From Tamarix chinensis (lineage: Eukaryota > Streptophyta > Magnoliopsida > Caryophyllales > Tamaricaceae), in NCBI GenBank assembly GCA_030549775.1, contig CM060174.1, forward strand, positions 98,410,132 through 98,474,131: DNA of 64,000 nucleotides. The letters are read 5' to 3'. Under the pieces are notes generated by a model, which was not told the DNA's origin, searched no databases, and saw only the letters and a list, made by a program, of their open reading frames with translations. The position numbers were made by a program, and so were the translations under genes. This document shows, one piece after another, positions 45,571 to 57,294 of the stretch; the first letter of the stretch is position 1, and every line of letters starts with the position of its first letter.

Positions 45571-46194
45571 CTACGGTAAAAAGCTATTCACACAACCCTG
45601 CTCCTGTGGCTGCCTCGGCCGCTCCCTATCCCTTCCTGCCTCCAAATCAACTTCACTGCTAAAGCCTCCACTACCTCCCGCTCCGACAGCAGCAGAACCG
45701 GCCGAAGAACTCTCCGGCACTCCGCCGCACTTCCGACACCTAGCAACGACTAGAATCTGCCGACACGACGGACACGAGGAGTGGGATCCGAGCCAGGTAT
45801 CGATGCACGAGACATGGAATCCGTGCCCACACTGCGGCAGCAATCTGATTTCATCGTTCACGGCGAATTCTGCCAGGCAAATCGCACACTCGCAGAGCTT
45901 CGGTCCGTGCACTTCAGGAGAGTAATTGAATTTGGGGAGCGATTTTAGGACCTTCTTCTTGAGTCCTTTATTTGCTGGAGCGGCCGAGCTAGTGATGCCA
46001 CCACCTCCGGGAGTGAAGCGGCGGATCCAAGCGCAACGAGCTATGGCGACGAGACCAAGTACACAAATTAAGGCACATAAAAGGGCAGCGAGAATTACAA
46101 CGAAGTCGGAATCGACGTTTGAATCGGTCTCCGCCGGCTCGCTAGGAGCGGACGGAGGGTTGGTGGATTTAAGGAATCTGGTTGGATAATTCAT
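45571..46194 (-). CDS. ATL-family RING-H2 E3 ubiquitin ligase (ATL8/ATL80-like)
   Basis: A complete intronless frame of 207 residues, close to the usual size of ATL80-type proteins. After a short Ser/Pro/Glu-rich N terminus there is one membrane span (about 30-52, VVILAALLCALICVLGLVA), then a basic stretch and a KGLKKKVLKSLPKF segment (76-89). The canonical RING-H2 finger spans 103-144: CAIC, CGH at 122-124, H127, C130, W134 and CPSC at 141-144. All eight zinc ligands are present. A second small Cys pair, ARCRKCGG, follows, and the C terminus ends NSFLP as in this subgroup. ATL proteins sit in membranes and pass ubiquitin from an E2 to targets, and many are stress or elicitor induced. Substrate is unknown. 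The start is supported by the 5-prime leader and TATA box upstream. It is GC-richer than its surroundings and is the only clearly intact host gene here. Confidence 0.95.
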   Translation of the reverse strand: MNYPTRFLKSTNPPSAPSEPAETDSNVDSDFVVILAALLCALICVLGLVAIARCAWIRRFTPGGGGITSSAAPANKGLKKKVLKSLPKFNYSPEVHGPKLCECAICLAEFAVNDEIRLLPQCGHGFHVSCIDTWLGSHSSCPSCRQILVVARCRKCGGVPESSSAGSAAVGAGGSGGFSSEVDLEAGRDRERPRQPQEQGCVNSFLP

Positions 46195-46310
46195 GAGAGG
46201 AAAGGGAGAGAAAGAGGACAGGGGTTAGATGGAAGATGAGGAGAGGATGGGGCTGAGAGCGTAGGAGAGAAAAGGAGGAAAGAGATTGGTATGGGAGTTA
46301 TCTTTTATAG
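46195..46310 (-). promoter_or_regulatory. Promoter and pyrimidine-rich leader of the ATL gene
   Basis: On the minus strand a TATA box CTATAAAAG lies at 46302-46310, about 108 bases before the ATG. Transcription would start near 46270-46280, giving a leader of about 80 bases that is almost all C and T, which is common in plant 5-prime leaders. Confidence 0.7.
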
Positions 46311-49300
46311 ACATGGCGATTCAAGGGTAAACGTTTCCATTGCTACCAGTATTACATCTTTATGGTAAAATGGATTAGTGTCCCAGATGAAAAACGTTGC
46401 CCAAATTTAAATTCACATTAAATCTAAATCCGTCTGAAATTATGTATATTAGTATTTTTCTATTAACAATTAAGTAATAAAAATCAAAAGTAACTACATG
46501 GAATAAATGAAATTTTTGGCAAAAAAAATATAACAAATTTATTATAATAATTACAATAATAATATAAGTAATAACTTTATTGTACTTCTTGCACTATAAA
46601 TTTCTTTTACTTTCTATTCTTTTTAGTTTTTATCACTTAATTATAAATAATAATTATAACATTTCAGTGCATTAAAATGTATATATTATTGAACTTGGGT
46701 TTTAATTTGCAATTTTTATCTTTGAAGTTATATATATCACTACGGTTACGGATTTATTTGTCAAACTTTAATCTTTTACTTAAAATAGTGATATATACAT
46801 GAAGTATAAATAATAAGGTAGTCAGTAATTTCTTTAATTAAATATTAATTATTTTATTTTATTTTATTTTTTCATAAAGTTGATTATTGTCCTTTTTAAT
46901 TAAAAAGAATAAGTTAGTTGGTATTATTAAATGTTAATAAATTTACCTTTACTGATTTTAATAAGTATACGTGAACATTTATTAGAAGAAAAAAAATTAA
47001 CATTTATCAATACCATCAAAAAAACATGATTTTAAGTTGATGCTGCTATTTTTAAAAATAAATTAATGATTATCTATAATCCTTGACATTGTAAATGATA
47101 AAAATAATTTTCATTTAACAAAATACTTCTTTCAATAAATAAAATTTTAGTTTAATGTCCAAAAAAATAAAAAGTTAAAGTGAGTTTGCAAAGAATTATA
47201 GTATCTATATGTTAATATATATTTTTTTAGATTTAGAAATGAAATTTTTAAACAGTTAAATTATTCATGGTTGATTTAGAAATGAAAATTTTAAATCCGT
47301 CGGCATCCCATTTTTTTTATAAAATAAAATTGATAAAAATTCCTGAAAATTTTCTCATAAATTTAAAGTCGAACGAAGAATTTTTAAGATATAGGTTAAT
47401 TTGTCACTATAATTATTTTATTTCATCCATAATTTAGCAGATTATTATGCAAACAAAACCTACTGTGGCTATAATGATCGCGAAATACATGTATGATGGG
47501 CTCTTTAACTTATCAGGGGGCAAATATACTTAAAATGTCCAAGAAAGTAGTTACATCGTCAGTTTACTTTAATTTTACTTTTGTATGTTTCTCATTATTT
47601 TCCACGAACGAAAAAATGAGAAGAATGCGTATCATAGGAAGGAGATATCCGATAAGGAAAGGGACGTGTACTTTATTTTTTATCTCATTTTAATACGGTT
47701 TTATTAATTGTTTTAGTTTTATACAACTAGAATGATATATTGTTTTAATATTGATTTTTTTTTTAATTCTAGAGCTTTCTAGAATTTTTAAAAAATATAT
47801 ATATAACATTTTACTGTTGTTTCTTTTTCACAAATTTCAAAAAAAAAATATTTTATATATTATATTTTTCCAACTCAACTTAAAAAGTATTTAATATTAA
47901 ATAATTTATTATTTTATTCACATAAAAACAAAAATCTTAATAGAACGATATTAAAGTAAAATTAAAAAATAAATATTCGATACTTTTATGATATTATTTA
48001 AAATACGTGATATTTTTTATGAGAAAAAACATATGATATTTAAGTATAATTAGACCAAATATTAAATATTATGTTATTCAAGTATAATTTATTATTTTAA
48101 ATAATTAATTAAAATATAGAATAGTTTCAAATAAATATATTTTAAAATGTTTGTTTATAATTATAGTTGTTGAAGGAAGAGGATATCTTAAAAGGAAAAT
48201 CTATAACTCTAACTATGCTTTAATGACTGAGCATTTTTAAGAAGTGTGTGTGAATACTTGCTAAGTTTTAAATTTTTATCGAAAGAATATAAAAAATGCT
48301 AGTTTTAAAGTTAAAAAAAAAAATGAACTTATTTATAACTCTCTAACAAAAGATCTCTTATAACTAGTTCATATAAATAAGATCCTTATTTTATGATATG
48401 ATTATAAAAGCGTACTCAAGAATTTATAACTAAATAATCAATACTTCAAGAATACAAGATATTTGCTAAATGGGAGAAATCAAAAGTTCTGTTTCTATTT
48501 ATAGACAAATACTCTTAAAATAAGGAAAAATGTCATAACTATCTAACAAATACTCAACCGATACCTATTCACAAAACCTTTTGTGCAAGGAAAAATATGG
48601 TCAACTCCGCATTCCTAATCTGCCATCTCAGATTCCCCACCTCACCAATTGAGTGTGACCAACTAAAACAGCCGAGAAACCTGGCTACCCAATTCCCCCT
48701 ACCCTGGACCAAAAATACAAGCCGGATCTCGGAAGCAAAGATGCCCAATTTCACTATGACGTCTGATCAAAAACCTGTTTATTTTGGAATATGAAAACTA
48801 TTTATTTGGAATGGGTAAACATCATAAAAATGGGAATTTATATCTAATTTTTAATTATTATTTTTTGGTATGTCATATAAAAGTTTCATTGAATTATATA
48901 TACTTTCCGTTATATTCCACATAATAAACATAGAATTCTAAATTTATGAAATAATTCCATTTCCATTTCCAATTGATTTCATACCAAATATTTTGTTAGG
49001 GTATGCCTAGTTATCAAAAAAAAAAAAGTTCTTAAGATATGGCTAGCCCCCATATTAAGACCTTAGCTCCTGACTTATTCATATTAAATGAGGTAGATAA
49101 GCTTCACCTACTAGCAAATATGTTTAAGGAGGAAAAACATGTCCGGATGTTTTCTAAATAGTTGCAATACTTTTGTTTACATGGACGGAGAGCGGCATAC
49201 TAAAAAAAATCAACGGAGAAAGAAATATCCTAAATATTGATAAAGGATAAATCTTACTTTACCCCAGTTTCAAAAATTATTTAACATTAGTCCATGTATT

Positions 49301-49388
49301 TAATTGTATAGTATTATCGTGTAACATCAATGGTATATTAATCCTATAAAGTCATACGATATTCTTGATAGGCCCCACTTGCATCAAT
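46311..49388. other. No recognised gene, A+T-rich
   Basis: Upstream of the ATL gene the sequence is strongly A+T-rich. A GC-richer patch at 48590-48770 and TTCTATTTATAGACAAATAC near 48496 hint at an old LTR fragment, but no matching ends were found. Open frames at 47493-47693 and 48569-48794 have no recognisable family. Confidence 0.35.
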
Positions 49389-51830
49389 TGTAATACTTCA
49401 TAAATTTGGGTCTTAATATGTGTTGATTCATATACTTGATCTTAATTTGATGTTTGATTGGCGTTTGACTTGATGAAAATTTGGCGGGGAAGAAGGTAGA
49501 GTGGGGTTTTGAGTGTGTTGGTCAACTGACAAGAAGCTTTAGTCAATGTGCAATGTGTTTTCCTTAGGATTCCCGTTGATGAATAATTGGTTGACCGATA
49601 TTACCTACTAGTCGACTAAATATCAAGGTGAAACTAGTTTGTCTCTGGTTTAAATTTTAATTTTTGCCAAATGATTTGGGGAGTTAAATCATTATGCTAC
49701 TACTCGTTTCTAAACATTTTTATTGAGTTTTTTTGTCCATTTAAACCCTTATTACCTCACCAAAACTAGATTAGGGAGGTGAGGCATCTAAATTGGTGAA
49801 AGGTAACCTCATCACCTTTATTTGAATCTTCTTCCACTTTTCTTCTTTTCTATGAAAATCTAAATGGTTTAATCTCGTCCTCAGAAACTTTCTACCACAA
49901 AAAATTCTATCCCAATCCCCTTCTTGTCCTTTCCTTTCTTATGCATCTAAATTTATGATGTGTAAGCCTTGGAATCTTTCAACATTCACAATTTCACTTT
50001 GTTGATTAAAATCATAGTGGGGTCTTCAACCAATGAGCCTTATATGACTTAATTATGGGAAGGGGGATTATGGATTTGAATTTCATATACCCCTAACCCT
50101 CATTTCCTTACTAAAAATCAACATTTGACCTTTGATTTCCTCTCCCTTTATGTTATGCTCTTCAAGCTCCAAAAATACACCCAAAGCATTTTCCTTGTCT
50201 TCTCATCTTCTTGTGTCTAAAACATACTTTATGTTTTTCTTTCTTTGATCATTTACCTAGTCCTCCATTTTTTTTTCCTTAAGAAAATGGGGATTAGATC
50301 TAAGAGAAGTTGAAGGTTTCACATTCTCCTCCCTTGCTCTCTATTTTTGGAACGTTAAGTATTTTCCTTAGTTCTCTATATTTCCTTTAAAAAAAATTGT
50401 TTGGTTTAAAATGATTTAAGGAAGTCTTTTCTATGTTTTTTAAGGTATCTTAAAGGATTGAAGGTGGTGTGATCTAGTGGTAGACTCTTTCTAGTAATTG
50501 CTTACTTTATTTACTTTAGTAAGGTAAGTCATTCTTGCCTCTTATGTGTAATGATTGGGAATGAGGTCGTGGATGCATTAGATTTGCTGAGATATATGAG
50601 AATGTGCATGATAGTGAATTGGAAAATGGGAATATGACTTGATGAACTCTATGGAATCATTTGGTGTAGAGAGCATGTTTTAGGAATTTTATTATTAAAT
50701 GGTGATTTTGATTTATGAGCATGATTTGTGTTGATTAATGGTTTTAAAGCATGAAGAGATGTTAAAAATATTTTATAAATTGATTATAAAGCATACTAGT
50801 CCATGTAATCATATGCTTGTATATTGAAAAATTTTATAAGTGATTTTCAAAGTTAATATTACAACATTAGTACTATTGGTCGACTAATATGCCTCTTTAG
50901 TTTATGTGTCCATGTGCCCCATCAACTGATAGGCAAATTCATAGAATTGATGGTGTTTATCAATCAAGTTATATGCCACATCGGTTGATGTGTCCATGCA
51001 AACCATCAATTGATGGTGCTTTATCGATCGATTATTGGTTCCCTTCAATTAATTGATTATGCTTATTTTAGTATGTGTTATGTTCTTGGTTGGTCAACTA
51101 ATTGGCATTATCAGCCAAGAAACTGTGCATTTTTTTGATTAGTTGATATGTCTTTTGGTAAAACGATTACCTTGCTTTATATATTGCTATGATCTTTGTA
51201 GTCAGATTCTTATAAACGGTTTTGTGGGGACCAAATAATGCTTATTTGGGAATGTTTGACTATTATACCTTGTTGGTTGACTATGCGTTTAACCGTAGTC
51301 TTAGAATTCACCTAAAATTTAGTTATTGAATAAAAAGAAAGAAATAATGGTAACTAGGGAGTGGATTGAGCATCTGTATATGAATGAATGTTATGGTTAT
51401 GGATTTTCCCTTCATGGTATAATTGGTTTATTAATGATGTTTACCGCCCTAATTACCCTCAATGGGGAGTTTGGAACATTGTAAAACTTTTACTGGCTAT
51501 GTTTGGATTATGTGACATAAGGATCTTTGGTATAGCTTGAACTCTTAATATAATTAGATACTAAACACTTAAAGGGGAAGAAAGTTTGACTGATCCTATA
51601 TTTCTCTAACTCCTAGAGTAGCTAACCAAGGGTAGCTATTGAATTATGGTTCACCTATAAATAGGGAAATCCATGTTGATTCTGATACCTCTCCTACTGT
51701 ACTTGCACCACTAGTGTACTTAGGCTGTGTCAACACTTAAGGGTTATGAAACTTTTTATGGTTTAAGATTACTCATTATCTTAGCTTATGTCCAAGTTTT
51801 GTAAGCAATGATGATTACTTTTATATGATT

Positions 51831-52137
51831 TGTAATACCCCCAAATTGAATAGAATATTATAAGAATTAATATGACTACTTATATCAACATAGTATACCA
51901 TTTTTTTAATGAAATCGTCATAGGAACTTCACAACCAAGCATGCTTGTCATGGAGTGGTTTTCGGGATGAGTGACTCTCTTGGGATGTTTCATAAAATTT
52001 TCAAAAACTTATTGGGAAGCACATAAGTGAAGACAAAGCGTGCTGAAAGAACTTGTGTTGATCTATGGAGTCAGATGATTAGTCCAAAAGCACTCTAGGG
52101 CATCCTGAGGGTGGTCATATGAACTTGAGGTGTTACA
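51831..52137 (+). mobile_element. Cassandra-type solo LTR with 5S rRNA-like sequence
   Basis: The 307-bp unit begins TGTAATACCCCC and ends GAGGTGTTACA, flanked by TGATT (51826-51830) and TAATT (52138-52142), a 5-bp duplication with one transition. At 51933-51950 CCAAGCATGCTTG resembles 5S rRNA box A text. At 51964-51985 GGGATGAGTGACTCTCTTGG resembles box C. Cassandra elements are small non-coding plant retrotransposons whose LTRs carry such 5S-derived promoter sequence. No second LTR or internal domain is present, so this is a solo LTR. Confidence 0.78.
51933..51985 (+). promoter_or_regulatory. Diverged 5S rRNA-like box A to box C segment
   Basis: The segment parallels the 3-prime half of plant 5S rRNA: an AAGCRTGCTTG-like box A, about 17 bases of spacer, then GGATGRGTGAC and TTGGGA of box C. 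Several differences from 5S rRNA make RNA polymerase III use doubtful. Confidence 0.6.
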
Positions 52138-53111
52138 TAATTACTTCATAACCTTGATTATTAGTGTATTATAAAGGTTGAGTCTCATGATGGAAAAATT
52201 AAGCCCTCACTCAAAATTATTATTAATTTTTGGAAATTCTTATAACTCTACATGGTGTGAATTATGTGTTCACCATTATGTCAAGATAATAATTGGAATA
52301 ATATTTTATGGTAACGAACGAACTCTAGTGTCTTCATACGTTATCTAATATGAATTATTATCTATCAAAGTTCATGACAGTATAGGTGATCCCTAATATG
52401 TGTGATGCATGTGACCCTTTATGATACCATGTTTAGTAGCTAACATGATAGTCTCAACGTTTTTGTGCATATGCAAGTATACAATTTCATGAGCATCTTA
52501 TGAGCATAGTATGTTACCCTAGCATGTTAATGAATAAGCATAAATTTATGCATGGCTAGCATGATCGGTATGTTTTCTATGAATTTATTTGTTTTATGAA
52601 TTTTATATTAGGTAACTTGGATTACTCAGTATGTGAATACTGATATGGCAGTTTAATCGGTCACCTACTCAACCCCGTGAGTAAAAGACCTTATGTAGGT
52701 AATGGTGGATGGTCAATAGGGGGTCATATCCTTTTTTGGGATCGGGATACTGAGAGTTAAAACATTTTGAAGGGCTATTCTCTTTTGAGGGTCAGTTATG
52801 ATCAAGAAGTATTTTAGAGATGTCTTTCTTTTTTTGTTTTCTTCTCTCTTGTGTTTTATACTATTTTTAGCTTTTATGATCATGGTTGTACACCTAAATT
52901 CTATAACTCTAATATTATCTACGCACTCTATTCTTATATTTGATCTTGTTTAGACACTCAATCTGTATCTATCATGGAACAAATAATGAGATATCTATCT
53001 TATACTAGATATAGCGGTACACTATTTTTCATGAGAGTGTTTTTGTGTTTCTGCTTTAGTAATATTTTAAATATATACAATTTTTCGTCAGCGAAAAATG
53101 GGGGTGATACA

Positions 53112-53388
53112 TCATCACTTAAGATCCATAATATCAATTATGATACTGGTAATATCATAATATAGTGGTTGGGGCTAAAAATTTAAAAATAAAATACCTC
53201 ATATTTGAATCCCTCCTCTTTCAGTATTGTAAACATTTATCTTTTAGTATTGTAAACCTTTATTATGGTCATTGTTGGCTCCCTATTAATAAAAAAATAT
53301 CATTTATCACGATTTTGTAAATTTAAATGCATACTAACATTATTTAACATTGACAATATAGATTTACAAGGTTAGCATATTGTAAAAT
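53112..53388. other. No recognised feature
   Basis: A+T-rich sequence between the solo LTR and a hAT-like element. TTTATCTTTYAGTATTGTAAA occurs partly twice (about 53213 and 53237). Confidence 0.4.
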
Positions 53389-54008
53389 TAGGAATGACAA
53401 TGGGTCCTGGACCCGACACAGATCTGTCTCATTTTTAGTGAGTATAGGTTTATAATTTTTGGACTCGATAGATATGGGTATATTTATATTTAAATGGATA
53501 TATGTATGGGTCCACTAATCCTCAACTTAGACCTAATTTGTCAAACCCATTTAATATATAAGTATGTGTGTGTGTTTGTACACATGCACACTAATTTTAT
53601 GTTTGTTTATTTTATTTGAGCTCCTCATTCATTTTTTTCAATTCTATTTTTGTATATTTACTTTATAAGCAATATGTATAATATTTTATTCCAAAAGTAT
53701 TAAAATACTATTTAAAAAGGTCAAGTAACTAATTTGAAATGTTTATCTTTTATTTAGATGATTTTTTTTAACAAAAAATATATATTGAGTTATATAAAAC
53801 ATAAATTTATTTGTATTTGCATAAAGTATTCAATTTTTTTTCAAAAATATTTGGATTCATTTAGGACCTATTTACCGCCTACACCCGATGGATGTGGGTT
53901 TGCATCTAAATTTTTAATACATAGCGAATCTAGGTTTGGTCTATGTATAGATATTGTAAATGGGTATGGGTTTGAATCTAAGTGAACCCAACCTATTACC
54001 ATATCTAT
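53389..54008. mobile_element. Roughly 620-bp non-autonomous hAT-like element, copy 1
   Basis: It starts TAGGAATGACAATGGG and its right end on the other strand reads TAGATATGGTAATAGG, imperfect terminal inverted repeats. The interior aligns along its length with 59624-60249. For example, AGTATTAAAATACTATTTAA and TATTGTAAATGGGTATGGGT have counterparts there. It has no coding capacity. A target duplication is not convincing for this copy. Confidence 0.6.
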
Positions 54009-54635
54009 TGATAAGAAATTATAATATGATTATTTAACATAACTAATATATTAGTAATCATAATTTATTACTTCTAATTGCATAGTATTATTTAAAATCA
54101 AAATATAGATATGATATATTGGCATCTAATAGGTTATAATAGCATCATTATTCAATACCAATAAATTATTAGGTACTCTAATGAGGGGTATGCACCAGTC
54201 AAAAAATGAAACGGATGCCCGGAATTGGTACCTACATGGACAAAAGAACAGACCAATTTTTATCAATCTTAGCCAAAGACTTGACCCGACTAGAATGGAT
54301 CGGAATCAAAAAAATTAAGATTTTAAAATAACATTGTTGGATATTTTCCCCCTAATTTATTTTTGTGTTATTGCTACCTAGCATCTACTATAAAATAGAC
54401 AACTAATCTAATACTACACAATACATATAGGCTATAGATAGAGAGGAAAAAAATCCAAGTACAATTAGGCAAATACATAATTGTAAGTTTGCAACATAAA
54501 AATCCATGAGAATATGCTAAGTGACTCACTTATCTTCCAAAACTATTGAGAATCAAAGAAAAACGTCTTAAAAATATAAGAATCGCATTATTTATTATAT
54601 TTTTCTTGCCTTAAGAAGTTAATAAACAATCACAA

Positions 54636-54721
<86 letters not shown>
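54636..54721. repeat. (AAT)n microsatellite
   Basis: An uninterrupted run of about 28 AAT triplets lies near the left end of the hAT element. Confidence 0.95.
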
Positions 54722-54722
<1 letters not shown>

Positions 54723-55019
54723 CACATTAAACATCCACCATTCCATTCAATTACTAGCTTCAAGCCTCCATTAACATCTACCATTCCATTCCATTACTAG
54801 CTTCAACTCTCTAACTTCCAAGCCATAATATTTTTTAAGATGATCCCAAAGCCCAACTAACAAAAATCATTTCATCTTCCATTTTGGCTTTCTCTTGCAC
54901 ATCTAAAAGGAAACTCATAAAAATAGATAATTTTCATTAATAAAAAATGATATCACAAGTTCATAACAATTAAAGAATAACTACTATTCAAATGTAATGA
55001 AATAATAATATTTTTTTAC

Positions 55020-57180
55020 CTCTTTCCAATCTTTCTAACTCTTCTATGCACTCTTCCACGTTAATTTTAGAACTAGAGTGATATCTTGCCCGTATCCAAT
55101 CTTGTGCACAAAATATATTATTTTTAAATTTAACTTGTTAATTTAATAATTATGTAGATTAAAGTTACAAATTTATTTATCACCGTAAGGGTTAAAGAAC
55201 TCCTAAATTGATCAAGAGTACGTCCCCCAAAACTAAATACAAATTCCAAAGCAACCATAGACGTTGTTATGGCAAGGATATCAATGCAAGGATCAAAAAC
55301 CTAGGACCATTGAGTTTCCGCCAAATTAGAACATCTCTTTCTTCATCAGCTCCATTTTACGGCTTTCAAATAACGCTAAAATTCACTTCTCACAAGATGA
55401 CTTCTTTCCCCAGTTTTCCTTTTGAATTTCTCAATTATTCTATTTAAAAATTAGCTAGAAGATCCTTAATGCACAAATTGTCTACTTGGAACTTCCCTAA
55501 GATCACTCTCATCCATAATAGAAGCATATAATTTTTTGTATTCATTAAACGACTCAAAGGCACATTGTTTCACCTTATTAGTCATACTTTCACCAATTTC
55601 TTCTCCATAAAATATATCAAAATACATTTTACCCCAATAATCTTAAAATAAGAATCCAAAATTACACCCAAATAAATTAATATATTAATCTTGTCAATAC
55701 TTCCCCAATAATTATCATATTTGATTTTCATCTTTTTAGCCATACTTCTAAAACCATCATGAGAATTAAGCATCCATTGATTTATTGGATCAAGTGTATC
55801 TCAAATGTTAAAGAAAAGATTATTACTTGTCACATAAAAAGAGCCAGCGATACATTGAGTCAATTCATAAAACTAATCCAAAAAAAACTACAAGTTGTTC
55901 AAGTTTCTCCCAATCATCTTCAAAAAGAGGATCACCTTCTATGTCCTTAGAAAGTTTCATCCGACCAAAAGCAACTTATATTTCAAAGTTACATTTAACA
56001 TAACATAGTTTGAATTCCATCTGGTGGCCACATCAAGAGATAGATAAAGCTTACATTCAATTTTACATTTATATGTTTGTTCTCTAAATAACAACAATCT
56101 TACAGGGGAGTTTCTAACAAATTTGACCATATTCATAATCTTGTAAATGCTATGGGATGATACTTTAAGTCATCTCAAATAATAAGATTAAAAATATAGG
56201 CAATGCATATCATGTGTAAATATTTTCCATCACAAATCACCCCACCAGTTTTCCTCACCATATTTGTCAAATAAATACATGCAATATCATTTGAACTAGC
56301 ATTATCAACAATCATAGTAAATATTTTTTCATTAAAATCACAAAAATTCAAGTAGTCCTCAATATCCCTCCCAATGGCCTCCCTCTTATGACTCGCAATA
56401 GGATACAATTTTAAAATATTTTTTTATGCAATTTCCACTAATCATTAATAAAATGAGAAGTAAGACACATATAATTGATTCTTTGAATTGATGTCCATGT
56501 GTTAGTTGTTACACATACTCTTTGACATAATGTTCTCACTATCTCTTTCAACTTCAGCCTCTCATCAAGATAAATTTTATAACAATCACGAGTGATAGTA
56601 GTACGAGAAGGTATATTGAAAAAAGGACATGCAACATCCATCAACTCTCTAAAGCCAATATTTTCAAGAAATGTAAATCGTAACTCATTGATTATAATCA
56701 TTCTACCCAATGCCATTCTCACATCATCAAGATTCACATCTTTATATCTCAATTTATGCTCTTCATCTTCTTCAAGATTAGGTTCCACAAGATCAAAGAA
56801 TAAATGATTTTTCTTACCCCTACTCTTGTTTGATGGATTTTCTGGACAAGCCATGGAATGATTCTTTTATTTATTTCTTTTGTACCATTAACATTTGAAT
56901 CAGTAGCAAAAGTCTTGGGGACAAAACTTACACTCTACTCTAAGGTGTTGTTCCTCATCTAAGTACTCCCATAAGTCCTCCTAATAGGGTTATATTCTTT
57001 TGTTCTTCCTTTTGATGTAGTTGCGGCCCTCCATTGGATTTTTTATTATACGCTCATCATTCTTTATAGGGTTTCCTTGCTCTTGGATTTTTTTGAGCTC
57101 GTATACTATTGGACAACCTTCCATTGTATTTTCTATAGAAACTCTCCACCTTTTTTTTGGTATTACAAAGCTCAATATCT
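55020..57180 (-). pseudogene. hAT transposase (zinc-finger BED, RICESLEEPER/DAYSLEEPER-like), broken
   Basis: On the minus strand a degenerate BED zinc finger (RVECKFCPQDF, NHSMACPENP) lies at about 56830-56970. The frame 56854-56438 follows with MALGRMIIINELRFTFLENIGF and FNIPSRTTITRDCYKIY, then VCVTTNTWTS, the start of the catalytic region with the first Asp position changed. The frame 56408-56175 has TMIVDNASSND, containing the second catalytic Asp. The C-terminal dimerisation domain reads LAITTSMVALEFVFSFGGRT and LDQFRSSLT (about 55190-55285), then after an A+T-rich interruption CAQDWIRAR (about 55090-55112). Stops are frequent in between. These blocks and their order are those of plant hAT transposases. 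A domesticated protein is unlikely because of the stops. Confidence 0.82.
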
Positions 57181-57219
57181 ATTTAGAAATTAGAAAAAAA
57201 ATAAACACAACATTAATTC

Positions 57220-57221
<2 letters not shown>

Positions 57222-57290
<69 letters not shown>
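57222..57290. repeat. (TA)n microsatellite
   Basis: A run of about 34 AT dinucleotides lies upstream of the hAT transposase remnant. It is likely length-variable. Confidence 0.95.

Positions 57291-57294
<4 letters not shown>

Larger units (their letters stand above)
49389..53111 (+). mobile_element. Probable solo LTR of a long-LTR retrotransposon, plus orientation
   Basis: It starts TGTAATACTTC and ends GGGGGTGATACA. Flanking 5-mers TCAAT and TCATC agree at three positions only, so the duplication is weak. Internally it shows ACTCAGTATGTGAATACTGA near 52625 and a GGTAAGTC site near 50522, features also typical of long Tekay/Del-type LTRs. The first motif also occurs inverted in solo LTR 1. 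There is no coding sequence. A Cassandra-type LTR is nested at 51831. Length without the nested insert is about 3.4 kb. Confidence 0.55.

Noticed and set aside
45926..46189. Plus-strand frame opposite the ATL gene
   Set aside because: It is the antisense shadow of the ATL coding sequence.
51900..52000. A genuine 5S rRNA gene
   Set aside because: Only the 3-prime half is similar, with several changes, and it sits within an LTR-like unit with a target duplication. A Cassandra LTR explains it better.
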